Source: Bacillus cereus (GTDB taxonomy: Bacteria; Bacillota; Bacilli; Bacillales; Bacillaceae_G). From it: a stretch of 64,000 nucleotides of DNA. The position numbers and the translations under genes were made by a program. Below, in pieces: positions 51,162-60,970 of the stretch. The notes below the pieces were generated by a model. That model made no database searches and had not been told where the DNA came from. It saw nothing but the letters and a program-made list of their open reading frames with translations. Numbering within the stretch: the first letter of the stretch is position 1; every line of letters starts with the position of its first letter. The stretch is taken from positions 1,737,001-1,801,000 of the forward strand of contig NZ_CP089518.1 in assembly GCF_025917685.1 (NCBI RefSeq). Reading direction: 5' to 3'.

Positions 51162-51578
51162 TTATTTTGAAATGACAGTAAACATCCCTGTCATGTTTGG
51201 TGAGTAATCTTTAAAATCAAATTTCTCATAGAACGATTCTTTACCTTGTGATGCAAACAAACCGACAAACGCCTTATCAGGGGCGTTCTCATTTAAGTAT
51301 GCAACTAAACGATGCATGATTTCTTTCCCAATACCATGTTTCTGATAATCTGGATGAACCACTATATCTTGAATATAGAAATAGATAGATCCATCGCCAA
51401 CAATTCTCCCCATGCCGATAATTTGATCATTATCTTTGACTGTGATGCAGTGAATAGAATGCTGCAGTGAAGTATCCGCTACTTCAAAATTCATATAATT
51501 AGTCCATCCAACAGAATCACACAAATATTTATATTCTTCTAATGTTGGAATGTTAAGTTTAAACTCATATGTTTTCAA
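51162..51578 (-). CDS. GNAT-family N-acetyltransferase
   Basis: 138 residues; the acetyl-CoA loop is HPDYQKHGIGKEIMHRL and the preceding strand IGMGRIVGDGSIYFYIQDI. Small, single-domain; acceptor unknown (similar proteins acetylate amines or antibiotics). GGAGGATACATTTTG precedes ATG 51578. Alone, transcribed against the nitroreductase unit. No Cys or extra domain. Confidence 0.87.
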   Translation of the reverse strand: MKTYEFKLNIPTLEEYKYLCDSVGWTNYMNFEVADTSLQHSIHCITVKDNDQIIGMGRIVGDGSIYFYIQDIVVHPDYQKHGIGKEIMHRLVAYLNENAPDKAFVGLFASQGKESFYEKFDFKDYSPNMTGMFTVISK

Positions 51579-51771
51579 AATGTATCCTCCAAGTTCTTAA
51601 ATTCAACAAGTATATAAATTCGACATTTTTTGATATTTTCCTTCTCTTACACAACTGAATTCCCTTTTAGTAATTGAATTACGCACAGTTTCCTTATTTG
51701 TATTTGTGTTAATTTATAAGAGTTTAGGGAAGAAATATAAGAAATAATCCGGTGAGAAAGGAAGTAGAAAA

Positions 51772-51906
51772 ATGAATGATGAGAAAAAATATACAGTGGT
51801 AGGTACTGATGTCGAGGAAGTAAAGCGTTTAAACAAAAATTCAGGGTTAACGTATAACCAAGTGAAGGAATTGTTAGCGAAGCAAATGCAAAAAAGAAAT
51901 GATTAG
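51772..51906 (+). CDS. 44-residue small protein, function unknown
   Basis: ATG 51772 has GAAAGGAAGTAG at good spacing; the product starts MNDEKKYTVVGTDVEEVKRL and continues NSGLTYNQVKELLAKQ. The pattern TDVEEVKRLN..SGLTYNQVKELLA looks like a short helix-loop-helix. No membrane segment. A hairpin terminator at 51940-51977 follows, so it seems a discrete gene. I do not know a function. Confidence 0.7.
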   Translation: MNDEKKYTVVGTDVEEVKRLNKNSGLTYNQVKELLAKQMQKRND

Positions 51907-51939
51907 ATTGAAATAATTAAGCTTTTCATTTAGTATTTT

Positions 51940-51977
51940 TTTAGAGAGGGTTAAGTAATAGATAACTCTCTTTTTTC
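51940..51977 (+). terminator. Terminator after the 44-residue gene
   Basis: AGAGAGGGTTA pairs, with a bulged G, with TAACTCTCT, followed by TTTTTT. The rest of 51978-52226 is AT-rich and shows nothing more. Confidence 0.65.
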
Positions 51978-52226
51978 AATATGAAAAATCTACTAAGGAG
52001 CAACAGTTTAAAAATAGACGATCTCCTAAAATATAGAGTTGATAAAGTAGTTTTTAGAAAAGTATTAGATAAAAAAATCCGACAATAAAAAAGAAAAAAA
52101 GGATTCTTCCCAATTAATAAGAAAGATTGTCTATAGAAGCTCATAAAATGTAATAGTATTACAATGAATAAGTGTGTGTTGCAATATATCCAATTTCCAT
52201 CCATTGAAGGGGGAGGTTAAATCTTA

Positions 52227-53246
52227 ATGAATGACGTGAAAAATTTTTTTCGAAGTAGAGGGTTTCAACGATTTCTCGTTTTAATAATATTAGCGCTTGT
52301 ATTATATGGATTAAAAAGTATGATCAATTTAATTTTGATTACGTTTATACTGACATTTTTAATGGATCGGTTTCAACGTTTTATTTCAAAGAAGTTGAAA
52401 GTGAATAGGAAGGTAGTTATTGCTTGTTTATATATAATATTAGTGACCTTTATTGTCACAACATTGTATAAGTATTTACCGGTACTAACGATACAAATTT
52501 CACAATTAATTTATCAATTTAAATTGTTTTTTCAACATCCACCTGATAATGAGATGATTAGATACGTACTTTCAGCAATTAATGAAATGGAAGTATCAAA
52601 ATATATTGAACAAGGTGTGGATGTCATTTATCAATCAATAGCAAACATAGGAAAGGTAAGTTTGCAAATACTATTGTCTCTTATTCTAAGCTTATTTTTC
52701 TTATTAGAAAAAGAGCGGATTATTTCATTCACGTCTAAATTTAAAGATAGTAAATTAAAGATTTTTTATGAGGAGATTGCATATTTCGGCGAAAGATTTG
52801 CAAGATCGTTTGGCAAGGTGATTGAAGCACAGTTTTTAATTGCGGTTGTCAATTGTGTGCTCACTGTAATCGCACTTGTCATTTTAGGATTTCCACAGCT
52901 CCTTGTATTAGCTGTCATGGTCTTTCTACTCGGTTTGATTCCAGTTGCTGGTGTTATTATTTCCCTGTTTCCACTGTGTATAATTGCCTATAACGTCGGT
53001 GGAGTTATGTATGTTGTATACATACTAGTATTCATTACAATAATCCATGCTCTTGAAAGTTATTTTTTAAATCCAAAATTTATGTCTGCAAAAACGAATT
53101 TACCTGTTTTTTATACATTTATGATTCTTATCTTTTCAGAGCATTTCCTCGGAATATGGGGGCTTATTATCGGGATACCGATCTTTATCTTTTTATTAGA
53201 TGTACTTGACGTAAATAATGATAAATCGATTAAAAGTAATAAGTGA
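52227..53246 (+). CDS. AI-2E family (UPF0118) transporter
   Basis: 339 residues with seven to eight membrane segments in the family pattern: two at the N-terminus, a soluble middle (residues about 90-135) and a cluster at the end, with FGKVIEAQFLIAVVNC, then LGLIPVAGVIIS and GLIIGIPIFIFLLDVL. Family members range from autoinducer-2 exporters to Na+/H+ antiporters and peptide exporters; this one is unassigned. GAAGGGGGAGG lies 10 bases before ATG 52227. Single gene with a shared terminator. Confidence 0.86.
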   Translation: MNDVKNFFRSRGFQRFLVLIILALVLYGLKSMINLILITFILTFLMDRFQRFISKKLKVNRKVVIACLYIILVTFIVTTLYKYLPVLTIQISQLIYQFKLFFQHPPDNEMIRYVLSAINEMEVSKYIEQGVDVIYQSIANIGKVSLQILLSLILSLFFLLEKERIISFTSKFKDSKLKIFYEEIAYFGERFARSFGKVIEAQFLIAVVNCVLTVIALVILGFPQLLVLAVMVFLLGLIPVAGVIISLFPLCIIAYNVGGVMYVVYILVFITIIHALESYFLNPKFMSAKTNLPVFYTFMILIFSEHFLGIWGLIIGIPIFIFLLDVLDVNNDKSIKSNK

Positions 53247-53249
53247 TAG

Positions 53250-53297
53250 AAATAACCGATGTTGTCTTTTGGGGAAAACATCGGTTATTTCTTATTT
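53250..53297. terminator. Bidirectional terminator between the AI-2E and YesK-like genes
   Basis: AAATAACCGATGTT pairs with AACATCGGTTATTT. Confidence 0.82.
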
Positions 53298-53576
53298 TTT
53301 CTTTGGAGGAGGTAGTTTTATAAATTTATTTGCAATTAAAGCTATAATAACAGCAGCAAAAATAAACACCGCGATTATGCCAACCCCCATACCTGCCCAT
53401 CCTCCTATAAGGAAGATACTTATCGGTATTGCTAACAAGCTTAAAATAATAAGAATCAATCCGAGATTCTTATCATATTTTTTGGTTGGAAATAATGTTC
53501 GGATGATTAAAAAGAGAAAAAGTATTAATGCCGCTACAGCTAGTAAGAGGATTACAATTGTCAAAGAATCATTCAT
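53292..53576 (-). CDS. Small three-helix membrane protein (YesK-like)
   Basis: 94 residues, almost all hydrophobic: TIVILLLAVAALILFLFLI, then LGLILIILSLLAIPISIFL and GVGIIAVFIFAAVIIALIA, with a Lys/Pro-rich end (KLPPPKKK). Layout recalls the YesK family; function unknown. AGAAAGGAGTGATTTC precedes ATG 53576. Alone. Confidence 0.7.
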   Translation of the reverse strand: MNDSLTIVILLLAVAALILFLFLIIRTLFPTKKYDKNLGLILIILSLLAIPISIFLIGGWAGMGVGIIAVFIFAAVIIALIANKFIKLPPPKKK

Positions 53577-53640
53577 GAAATCACTCCTTTCTATTATAGA
53601 TAATATTACCGTTTAAATTGAGGGGGAACTGTAAAAATAT

Positions 53641-53676
53641 AAAAAAGCAATCCAATATAAATTGGATTGCTTTTTT
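53641..53676. terminator. Terminator of ldh
   Basis: AAAAAAGCAATCCAAT pairs with ATTGGATTGCTTTTTT. Confidence 0.88.
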
Positions 53677-53691
53677 GATTAAAATATATGA

Positions 53692-54711
<1,020 letters not shown>

Positions 54712-54732
54712 TTATTACATTTTATAAAAGAT

Positions 54733-54772
54733 ATTCAAGTAATTGAAAATGTATCCGCTCAATTACTTGAAT
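54733..54772. promoter_or_regulatory. Perfect 14-bp inverted repeat between ldh and the amine oxidase gene
   Basis: ATTCAAGTAATTGA and TCAATTACTTGAAT with 12 bases between. It lies in the divergent control region, so it may be an operator serving either gene. Confidence 0.5.
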
Positions 54773-54836
54773 GAAACATAGGAATCCTGTTAAACGAATA
54801 TAATTCAGTAAAATCCTTCATAAAAGGGGAATTGGC

Positions 54837-56273
54837 ATGGGGAATCCATTATCGATGGAAGAAATGCTTCAAATTATTCATGAAGGGCTTGCCAAAACAA
54901 ATAACCCCAAACGGATTACAATTGCCGGTGCAGGGATGTCTGGATTAGTTGCAGCATCTTTATTAAAAGAGGCTGGGCACGAGATAACGATTATAGAAGC
55001 AAATAACAGAATAGGTGGCAGGGTGTATACGATTCGTGAACCATTTAGTGCAGGGCTATATTTTAACGCAGGCCCTATGCGTATTCCGGATACTCATGAT
55101 TTAACTTTAGCTTACATTCGTAAATTTAAACTACCGTTAAACTTTTTTATTAATAAAACTTCTGCAGATATAATTTATACGAATAACAAAAGAACGAGAT
55201 TGGATGTGTTTGAAAAGGACCCAAGTGTACTTGGATATCCAGTTTTAAATAAAGAAAGGGGGAAAACGGCAGAAGGATTAATGTTAGAGGTATTGGAACC
55301 GATACTTAATTATATTAAGAAAGATCCTAATAAAAACTGGATTATTGTTGAAAAAAAGTATAAAGCATATTCGCTCGGTTCATTTTTAACCGAGTATTAT
55401 TCAGATGGGGCAATAGATATGATCGGAGTACTTCTTGATATGGAAGCATACATGGGAATGTCTTTAATTGAAGTATTACGCGAAATGATCTTTTTCACTT
55501 CAACGGCGAAATATTATGAGATAACGGGCGGGATGGATGCATTACCAAATTCATTTTTACCAGAGCTAAAGGATAATATTTTTATGTCTTATAAAGTAGA
55601 AAAAATTATACAGGAAGATAATAAAGTAATGATGCAAGTAACACATGAAAAAACGTTAAATTCATTCATAGTAACTGGTGACATCGCTATTGTCACAATT
55701 CCATTTTCAGCTTTGCGATTTGTAGAAGTCCAGCCGTATCATTTATTCTCTTATTATAAAAGACGGGCAATTCGTGAATTGAATTATATTGCTGCAACTA
55801 AAATTGCGATAGAGTTTAAAAGTAGATTTTGGGAAAGAGTGGGGCAGTGTGGTGGTAAATCTATTACAGATTTACCGATACGTTTTACATATTATCCGAG
55901 TTATGGCATTCAGTCACCAGGGGCAGCTATTGTTATAGCAAGTTATACGTGGGCGGATGAGGCATTAACATGGGATAGTCTCCCGCATAGAGAGCGTATT
56001 CGTTACGCATTGAAAAATTTAGCGCAAATTTATGGGAATGTGGTCTATAGTGAGTTTATAAAAGGGGAATCTTTTAGCTGGAGTAAGAATACGTATTCTT
56101 GCGGAGCATTTACAGCTTTTGAACCAGGGCAAGAGCTAGAATTATTTCCTTATATTGCGTCGCCGGCTGGAAACGTACACTTTGCAGGAGAACATACAAC
56201 GTTGACACATGGGTGGATGCAGGGAGCGATTGAGTCTGGAATTAGAGTTGCTCATGAAGTAAATGAAAAGTGA
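54837..56273 (+). CDS. Flavin monoamine / L-amino-acid oxidase
   Basis: 478-residue FAD enzyme that oxidises amines or L-amino acids to imines with hydrogen peroxide. Dinucleotide motif ITIAGAGMSGLVAASLL is followed by IIEANNRIGGRVYTI; the flavin-contacting C-terminal GNVHFAGEHTTLTHGWMQGA is typical. FNAGPMRIPDTH resembles L-amino acid oxidases. No signal peptide, so cytoplasmic. AAAAGGGGA precedes ATG 54837. The next gene starts within 110 bases but has its own zinc-type promoter. Confidence 0.88.
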   Translation: MGNPLSMEEMLQIIHEGLAKTNNPKRITIAGAGMSGLVAASLLKEAGHEITIIEANNRIGGRVYTIREPFSAGLYFNAGPMRIPDTHDLTLAYIRKFKLPLNFFINKTSADIIYTNNKRTRLDVFEKDPSVLGYPVLNKERGKTAEGLMLEVLEPILNYIKKDPNKNWIIVEKKYKAYSLGSFLTEYYSDGAIDMIGVLLDMEAYMGMSLIEVLREMIFFTSTAKYYEITGGMDALPNSFLPELKDNIFMSYKVEKIIQEDNKVMMQVTHEKTLNSFIVTGDIAIVTIPFSALRFVEVQPYHLFSYYKRRAIRELNYIAATKIAIEFKSRFWERVGQCGGKSITDLPIRFTYYPSYGIQSPGAAIVIASYTWADEALTWDSLPHRERIRYALKNLAQIYGNVVYSEFIKGESFSWSKNTYSCGAFTAFEPGQELELFPYIASPAGNVHFAGEHTTLTHGWMQGAIESGIRVAHEVNEK

Positions 56274-56295
56274 AGCTAGTAGATATATTTACAAA

Positions 56296-56324
56296 TTGTT
56301 ATTCTTTTAATAAAATGATAAATA
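56296..56324 (+). promoter_or_regulatory. Sigma-A promoter of the COG0523 GTPase gene
   Basis: TTGTTA (56296-56301), 17 bases, TAAATA (56319-56324), immediately upstream of the Zur box. Confidence 0.65.
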
Positions 56325-56325
56325 T

Positions 56326-56346
56326 AAATCGTAATTATTACGCTTT
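56326..56346. promoter_or_regulatory. Zur box (zinc-uptake repressor operator)
   Basis: AAATCGTAATTATTACGCTT followed by T fits the Bacillus Zur consensus AAATCGTAATNATTACGATTT at all but about two positions. It begins two bases after the -10, where zinc-loaded Zur would block transcription. Confidence 0.88.
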
Positions 56347-56383
56347 GAATACGTTTGAAATAAAGAAATGGATGGTTGATCAA

Positions 56384-57307
56384 ATGAATAAAGTGGAAAT
56401 TCATATATTAGGTGGTTTTTTAGGTAGTGGAAAATCAACATTATTACAAAATTTATTATTAGCGGAGAAAAAGAAGAATAGAAAAGTTGCTGTTTTAATG
56501 AATGAAATTGGTGAATACTCAGTAGATACAGATATTATTGGTAAAGAGAATGTATTAAGAGAATTACTAAAAGGATGTATTTGTTGTACGTTAAAGGAAG
56601 AACTTGAAATACAATTGCATTCATTATATCAGCAAGAAAGACCAGATGTAATTTACATAGAAACAACAGGCGTTGCACATCCAATTGAAGTGTTAGATGC
56701 ATGTGTATCACCAATTTTAGCACCTTTCTTAGAAGTGAAATCAATTGTAGTCGTTTTAGATGCAGTAAGATGGCTAAATCGAAGTATATTAAGTGCAAAT
56801 GTGCAACAGTTACTGCATGAGCAAATGAAATTTGGTAGTCACCTTCTTATTAATAAATCAGATTTACTAACAGAAGAAGATAAGAACAAAGTATTTGAAG
56901 AAGTGAAAGCAATAAATAGTCATGCGAAATTGTTTGAAACAAAATATTGTAATATATCTTTAAATGATATAGAAGAAGCTGAATTTGTGAGTGATGGGGA
57001 ACACGAGACACTTCATGTTAAACAGCATTTACATATACAAACGATGACGTATCAATTCACGAAATCGATTGATCAAGACAAATTATATGAATGGCTTTCG
57101 AATTTACCAGATAGTATTTATCGAGTGAAAGGTTTTGTGAAATTCCATGGAGATAAATACCCTCATCTATTCCAATATTCGTTTGGGGTACCGACTTTAT
57201 TGGAGCAAGATTTTGGTTTCCCGACAAACTTGGTAGTAATAGGGGAAGGGCTAGATAAGAAACAATTGATTGAAGGGTTAGAGAAGGTCGAGCTTAATTC
57301 TAACTGA
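56384..57307 (+). CDS. COG0523 G3E GTPase, zinc-type metallochaperone (YciC/ZNG1-like)
   Basis: GTP-driven metal chaperone that is made under zinc starvation. Walker A LGGFLGSGKSTLLQNLL near the N-terminus, metal motif C-x-C-C in KGCICCTLKEEL, guanine motif INKSDLL, and a C-terminal CobW_C domain from about residue 220 (HIQTMTYQFTKSIDQDKL). About 308 residues from ATG 56384 (MNKVEIHILGGF); ATG 56372 is an alternative and the open frame to 56270 has no homology. Lacks the His-rich tail of some members. The Zur box upstream supports zinc over cobalt or nickel. Confidence 0.9.
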   Translation: MNKVEIHILGGFLGSGKSTLLQNLLLAEKKKNRKVAVLMNEIGEYSVDTDIIGKENVLRELLKGCICCTLKEELEIQLHSLYQQERPDVIYIETTGVAHPIEVLDACVSPILAPFLEVKSIVVVLDAVRWLNRSILSANVQQLLHEQMKFGSHLLINKSDLLTEEDKNKVFEEVKAINSHAKLFETKYCNISLNDIEEAEFVSDGEHETLHVKQHLHIQTMTYQFTKSIDQDKLYEWLSNLPDSIYRVKGFVKFHGDKYPHLFQYSFGVPTLLEQDFGFPTNLVVIGEGLDKKQLIEGLEKVELNSN

Positions 57308-57316
57308 AAGTAAAAG

Positions 57317-57344
57317 ACTAACCTATTTTAGGTTAGTTTTTTTT
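57317..57344 (+). terminator. Terminator after the COG0523 gene
   Basis: ACTAACCT pairs with AGGTTAGT, followed by eight T. Confidence 0.85.
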
Positions 57345-57388
57345 AGTGTACGGAAAAGTGCTTGTCGGATTTTGCCTAATTAAAATAG

Positions 57389-57416
57389 TTGTAAAATTCA
57401 GAAATAAATTTATAAT
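57389..57416 (+). promoter_or_regulatory. Probable promoter of the TetR-acyl-CoA cluster
   Basis: TTGTAA (57389-57394), 16 bases, TATAAT (57411-57416). Confidence 0.6.
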
Positions 57417-57437
57417 CAAATCTAAGAGGTGATTCAG

Positions 57438-58043
57438 GTGTCAGAAAAAATAATAGTGGATGTAAAAAACTTAACAACAAAAGGACTTGAAACGAGAGAA
57501 AAGTTATTGTGTGCTGCAGAAAAAGTATTTGGTAGTAAAGGATATTATGAGGCTTCTATTGTGAATATTACGCAAGAAGCAAATGTGGCACATGGAACAT
57601 TTTATAATTATTTTCCAACTAAAAAAGATATATTTGATGAATTAATTCTTAAGTTTAACCGTGAGTTACGCTTAATTATTAAAGAAGAAATGAAGGGGAT
57701 ATCAAGTTATGAAGAGGCACAAAGAAGAGGTTTTCAGGCCTTTTTTCGATGGGTGAAAGATCGTCCTAATCTATATAACATTGTACAACAGGCGGTAGTT
57801 GTTGATGATAATTTATATAGATGGTATTATGCAAAGCTAGCAAATGGATTTTTAAAAAGTTTATCGGCTGGCATGGAAGCGGGAGAATTTAAACGACTTG
57901 ATAAAGAAACAATTGCGTATTGTCTTATGTCAATTGGTCAATTTTTAGGAATGCGATGGGGCTATTGGGAAGAGAAAGATGTTCCGGAAGATGTATTTGA
58001 AGCAGCGATGTCATTAATATTTGAAGGATTGAGAAAGAGATAA
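57438..58043 (+). CDS. TetR-family regulator of the acyl-CoA cluster
   Basis: 201 residues; the HTH is IVNITQEANVAHGTFYNYFP at about residues 40-60, and the C-terminal ligand domain is FadR/AcrR-like (QAFFRWVKDRPNLYNIVQ). GTG 57438 (AAGAGGTGATT upstream) is chosen over GTG 57429. It lies 15 bases before an acyl-CoA ligase and all following genes read the same way, so it probably represses its own operon and is released by an acyl-CoA, as known for TetR regulators of fatty-acid degradation. Confidence 0.88.
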   Translation: MSEKIIVDVKNLTTKGLETREKLLCAAEKVFGSKGYYEASIVNITQEANVAHGTFYNYFPTKKDIFDELILKFNRELRLIIKEEMKGISSYEEAQRRGFQAFFRWVKDRPNLYNIVQQAVVVDDNLYRWYYAKLANGFLKSLSAGMEAGEFKRLDKETIAYCLMSIGQFLGMRWGYWEEKDVPEDVFEAAMSLIFEGLRKR

Positions 58044-58058
58044 GGGAGTGGGGAAAAT

Positions 58059-59549
58059 ATGCAAGGCATTGCTTATTGGATTGAAAAACGGGCCTATTTG
58101 CATCCAGATCGCATTGCCATTATTACAGAAGAGGAGGAAATGACATATAAACAGTTAAATGAGTATGTAAGTAAAGTAGCAGCATATTTAATTTACGACT
58201 TAAATGTGCAAAAAGGAGAGAGGATAGCTATTTTATCACAAAATAGCTTGGAATATATTGTACTTTTATTTGCTATAGCAAAGGTAGAATGTATTGCTGT
58301 TCCACTGAATATACGGTTAACAGAAAATGAACTTATATTTCAGTTGAAAGATAGTGGAGCTACAGTTTTATTTGTAGAGGAAACATTTCAAAATATGGCA
58401 CTGTCAATGCAGAATGTAACATATATACAAAGAGTTATTTCGATTAAAAGTTTAAAAGAAATAGAAGATAGAAAAATTGACAACTTTGAAGAGATAAATG
58501 AAAGCGCATCCTTTATTATATGTTATACCTCGGGGACAACAGGACAACCGAAAGGAGCTGTACTTACACAAGAGAATATGTTTTGGAATGCGCTTAATAA
58601 TACATTTGCGATTGACCTAACTGTTCATGACCGCTCCATTGTGTTATTGCCTTTATTTCATATTGGTGGGATTGGTTTATTCGCATTTCCAACTTTATTT
58701 GCAGGTGGAATAATCATTGTTCCGAGAAAATTTGAGCCAACCATAGCTCTTTCTATGATAGAAAAATATAAAGTGACTGTTGTAATGGGAGTACCTACAA
58801 TTCACCAAGCATTAATTAATTGCGCAAAGTTTGAAACTACAAATTTACAATCAGTTCGCTGGTTTTATAACGGTGGTGCACCATGTCCAGAAGAGTTGAT
58901 GAGAGAATTTATAGATAGAGGATTTTTATTTGGTCAAGGCTTTGGTATGACTGAAACATCACCAACCGTATTTATGCTTTCAGAAGAAGATGCAAGACGT
59001 AAAGTAGGCTCAATTGGAAAACCTGTTCTGTTTTGTGATTATGTACTTATTGATGAAAACAAAAATAAAGTTGAGATTGGTGAAGTTGGAGAGTTACTAA
59101 TAAGAGGGCCAAATGTAATGAAAGGGTATTGGAATCGGCCAGATGCAACAGAAGAAACGATTCAAGATGGTTGGTTATATACGGGAGATTTAGCTAGAGT
59201 TGATGAAGATGGTTTTGTATACATTGTCGGTAGAAAAAAAGAAATGATAATTTCCGGTGGTGAAAATATTTATCCACTTGAAGTAGAGCAAGTTATTAAT
59301 AAACTGTCAGAAGTATGTGAGGTAGCAGTAATTGGTACACAACATGTAAAGTGGGGAGAGATTCCAATCGCCTTTATTGTGAAAAAGAGTTGCAGTGTAT
59401 TAACTGAAAAGGAAGTCATTGATCATTGTCGTTTATTTCTAGCCAAATATAAAGTTCCAAAAGAAATTGTGTTTCTAGAGGAATTTCCTAAAAATGCAAC
59501 TGGTAAAATTCAAAAAGCACAGTTAGCAAATCAACTGAAAAGTAGGTGA
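58059..59549 (+). CDS. AMP-dependent acyl-CoA ligase
   Basis: 496-residue ANL-superfamily enzyme that activates a carboxylic acid to its CoA thioester. The AMP-binding P-loop CYTSGTTGQPKGAVLT, the GFGMTETSPTVF motif, DGWLYTGDLARVDEDG with the hinge Asp, and the C-terminal lysine in KNATGKIQKAQL are all present. AGGGAGTGGGGA precedes ATG 58059. It heads the enzyme part of the cluster and would create the CoA ester on which the MaoC and KAS III-like enzymes act. Acid chain or ring type cannot be read. Confidence 0.92.
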   Translation: MQGIAYWIEKRAYLHPDRIAIITEEEEMTYKQLNEYVSKVAAYLIYDLNVQKGERIAILSQNSLEYIVLLFAIAKVECIAVPLNIRLTENELIFQLKDSGATVLFVEETFQNMALSMQNVTYIQRVISIKSLKEIEDRKIDNFEEINESASFIICYTSGTTGQPKGAVLTQENMFWNALNNTFAIDLTVHDRSIVLLPLFHIGGIGLFAFPTLFAGGIIIVPRKFEPTIALSMIEKYKVTVVMGVPTIHQALINCAKFETTNLQSVRWFYNGGAPCPEELMREFIDRGFLFGQGFGMTETSPTVFMLSEEDARRKVGSIGKPVLFCDYVLIDENKNKVEIGEVGELLIRGPNVMKGYWNRPDATEETIQDGWLYTGDLARVDEDGFVYIVGRKKEMIISGGENIYPLEVEQVINKLSEVCEVAVIGTQHVKWGEIPIAFIVKKSCSVLTEKEVIDHCRLFLAKYKVPKEIVFLEEFPKNATGKIQKAQLANQLKSR

Positions 59550-59553
59550 AAAG

Positions 59554-59970
59554 ATGACGATGTATAGTTCCGGTCAACAGGCATCATGTAGTAAAACAAT
59601 AACGGAAACAGATTTTGTACTATTTGCAGGTTTAAGTGGGGATTTTAATCCAATTCATATTGATCATGAGTATGCGAAACAAACTAGATTTAATCAAAGA
59701 ATTGCACATGGTTTATTAACTTCTAGTTTATTATCACAATTGTTAGGCGTTCATTTACCAGGAAAGGGTTCCGTTTATATGGAACAAACTATTAAATTTA
59801 CAGCGCCAGTTTTTATAGGAGATACGATTACAGCCACGGCAACAGTACAAAAATTTATGATAGAAAAGAGAGTTTTGAAATTGTTAACTGAGTGTCATAA
59901 CCAAAAAGGAGATTTAGTGTTAACAGGTGTAGCGACGATGATGGTGCCAAAAGAAGGAGGAATTGTCTAA
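59554..59970 (+). CDS. MaoC-like (R)-specific enoyl-CoA hydratase
   Basis: 138-residue hot-dog fold protein. The hydratase motif appears as GLSGDFNPIHIDHEYAK, with catalytic Asp and His, and AHGLLTSSLLSQLLG is the second conserved block. It would hydrate a trans-2-enoyl-CoA to the (R)-3-hydroxyacyl-CoA, as PhaJ does. AGGTGAAAAG precedes ATG 59554; a second ATG at 59560 is possible. It starts four bases after the ligase and its stop shares a base with the next start, so translation is coupled. Confidence 0.9.
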   Translation: MTMYSSGQQASCSKTITETDFVLFAGLSGDFNPIHIDHEYAKQTRFNQRIAHGLLTSSLLSQLLGVHLPGKGSVYMEQTIKFTAPVFIGDTITATATVQKFMIEKRVLKLLTECHNQKGDLVLTGVATMMVPKEGGIV

Positions 59971-60965
59971 TGAGAATTGGGATTGAAGCAACTGGTGTTT
60001 TCTTCCCGAAAGACGTAGAGACAGCCGCAGATTTATCTAAAAAAACAGGTATTCCTGAGAATATTATTATAGAAAAGTTTGGGTTATATGAAAAACATGT
60101 CGCAGACGAAACGATGCATGCATCAGATTTAGCTATTGCTGCTGCAAAGCCAATATTATTACAAGTAGATCCTCAATCTATTGATGTAGTCATTTATTTT
60201 GGCAGTCCACATAAAGATTACCACGTATGGTCTAGTGCCCCAAAAATTCAGCATGAACTTGGATTGAAAAATGCTTATGCCTTTGAAGTTATGAATGTTA
60301 GTTCTTGCTTTCCCATTGCTCTTAAAGTCGCAAAAGATATGCTCTACTCCGATAACTCAATTGAAAATATATTATTAGTAGGTGGATGTAAAGAATCTCA
60401 AATTGTAGATTATGATAATCCACGCTCACGTTTTATGTTTAATTTTGCTGATGGCGGAAGTGCAGCTTTAGTAAAAAAGGGAGCTAGCAAAGGTGAAATA
60501 TTAGGCAGTGCGATTATAACGGATGGTTCATTTCATGACGATGTTCGTATTCCAGCTGGTGGATCGAAGCTGGTTGCGAGCTATGATACAGTTGAGAATC
60601 GACAACATTATATTGATGTAATAGAACCTATTAGTATGAAAGAACGTTTAGACCGGGTTTCAACCCCTAATTTTGATAAGGTTATTCGGGAGGCGTTAAG
60701 AAAAAGTGGATTTACTCCTAAAGATATTAAAGTATTGTTACCACTGCATACAAAACGTTCCATGTTAATAGAATTGATACAGGGGCTAGGGCTAGCAGAA
60801 GAACAAGTTGTATATTTAGATCATTATGGACATATGTCAGCGCTTGATCCGTGTATTGGCTTACACTTTGCGAATGAACAAGGAAAATTACAGCCTGGAG
60901 ATATTGCAGTGGCTGTTAGTGCAGGTACTGGGTATACTTGGGCAGCTACTGTGATTAGATGGTAG
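59970..60965 (+). CDS. KAS III-like thiolase-fold enzyme with altered active site
   Basis: 331 residues of the FabH/KAS III fold: catalytic Cys113 in NVSSCFPIALK, catalytic His in VLLPLHTKRSM, and the usual Asn replaced by His in DHYGHMSALDP (normally YGNTSA). C-terminal GDIAVAVSAGTGYTWAA is the glycine-rich loop. Such KAS III-like proteins in acyl-CoA operons may do condensations, acyl transfer or ring-chain cleavage rather than fatty-acid initiation. ATG 59970 overlaps the maoC stop by one base. It overlaps or touches the NHL gene, so all three are one translational unit. Confidence 0.88.
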   Translation: MRIGIEATGVFFPKDVETAADLSKKTGIPENIIIEKFGLYEKHVADETMHASDLAIAAAKPILLQVDPQSIDVVIYFGSPHKDYHVWSSAPKIQHELGLKNAYAFEVMNVSSCFPIALKVAKDMLYSDNSIENILLVGGCKESQIVDYDNPRSRFMFNFADGGSAALVKKGASKGEILGSAIITDGSFHDDVRIPAGGSKLVASYDTVENRQHYIDVIEPISMKERLDRVSTPNFDKVIREALRKSGFTPKDIKVLLPLHTKRSMLIELIQGLGLAEEQVVYLDHYGHMSALDPCIGLHFANEQGKLQPGDIAVAVSAGTGYTWAATVIRW

Positions 60966-60970
60966 TAAGC

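Noticed and set aside
53218..53616. 132-codon plus-strand frame over the YesK-like gene
   Set aside because: Antisense to a hydrophobic small protein with a good ribosome site; crosses a bidirectional terminator.
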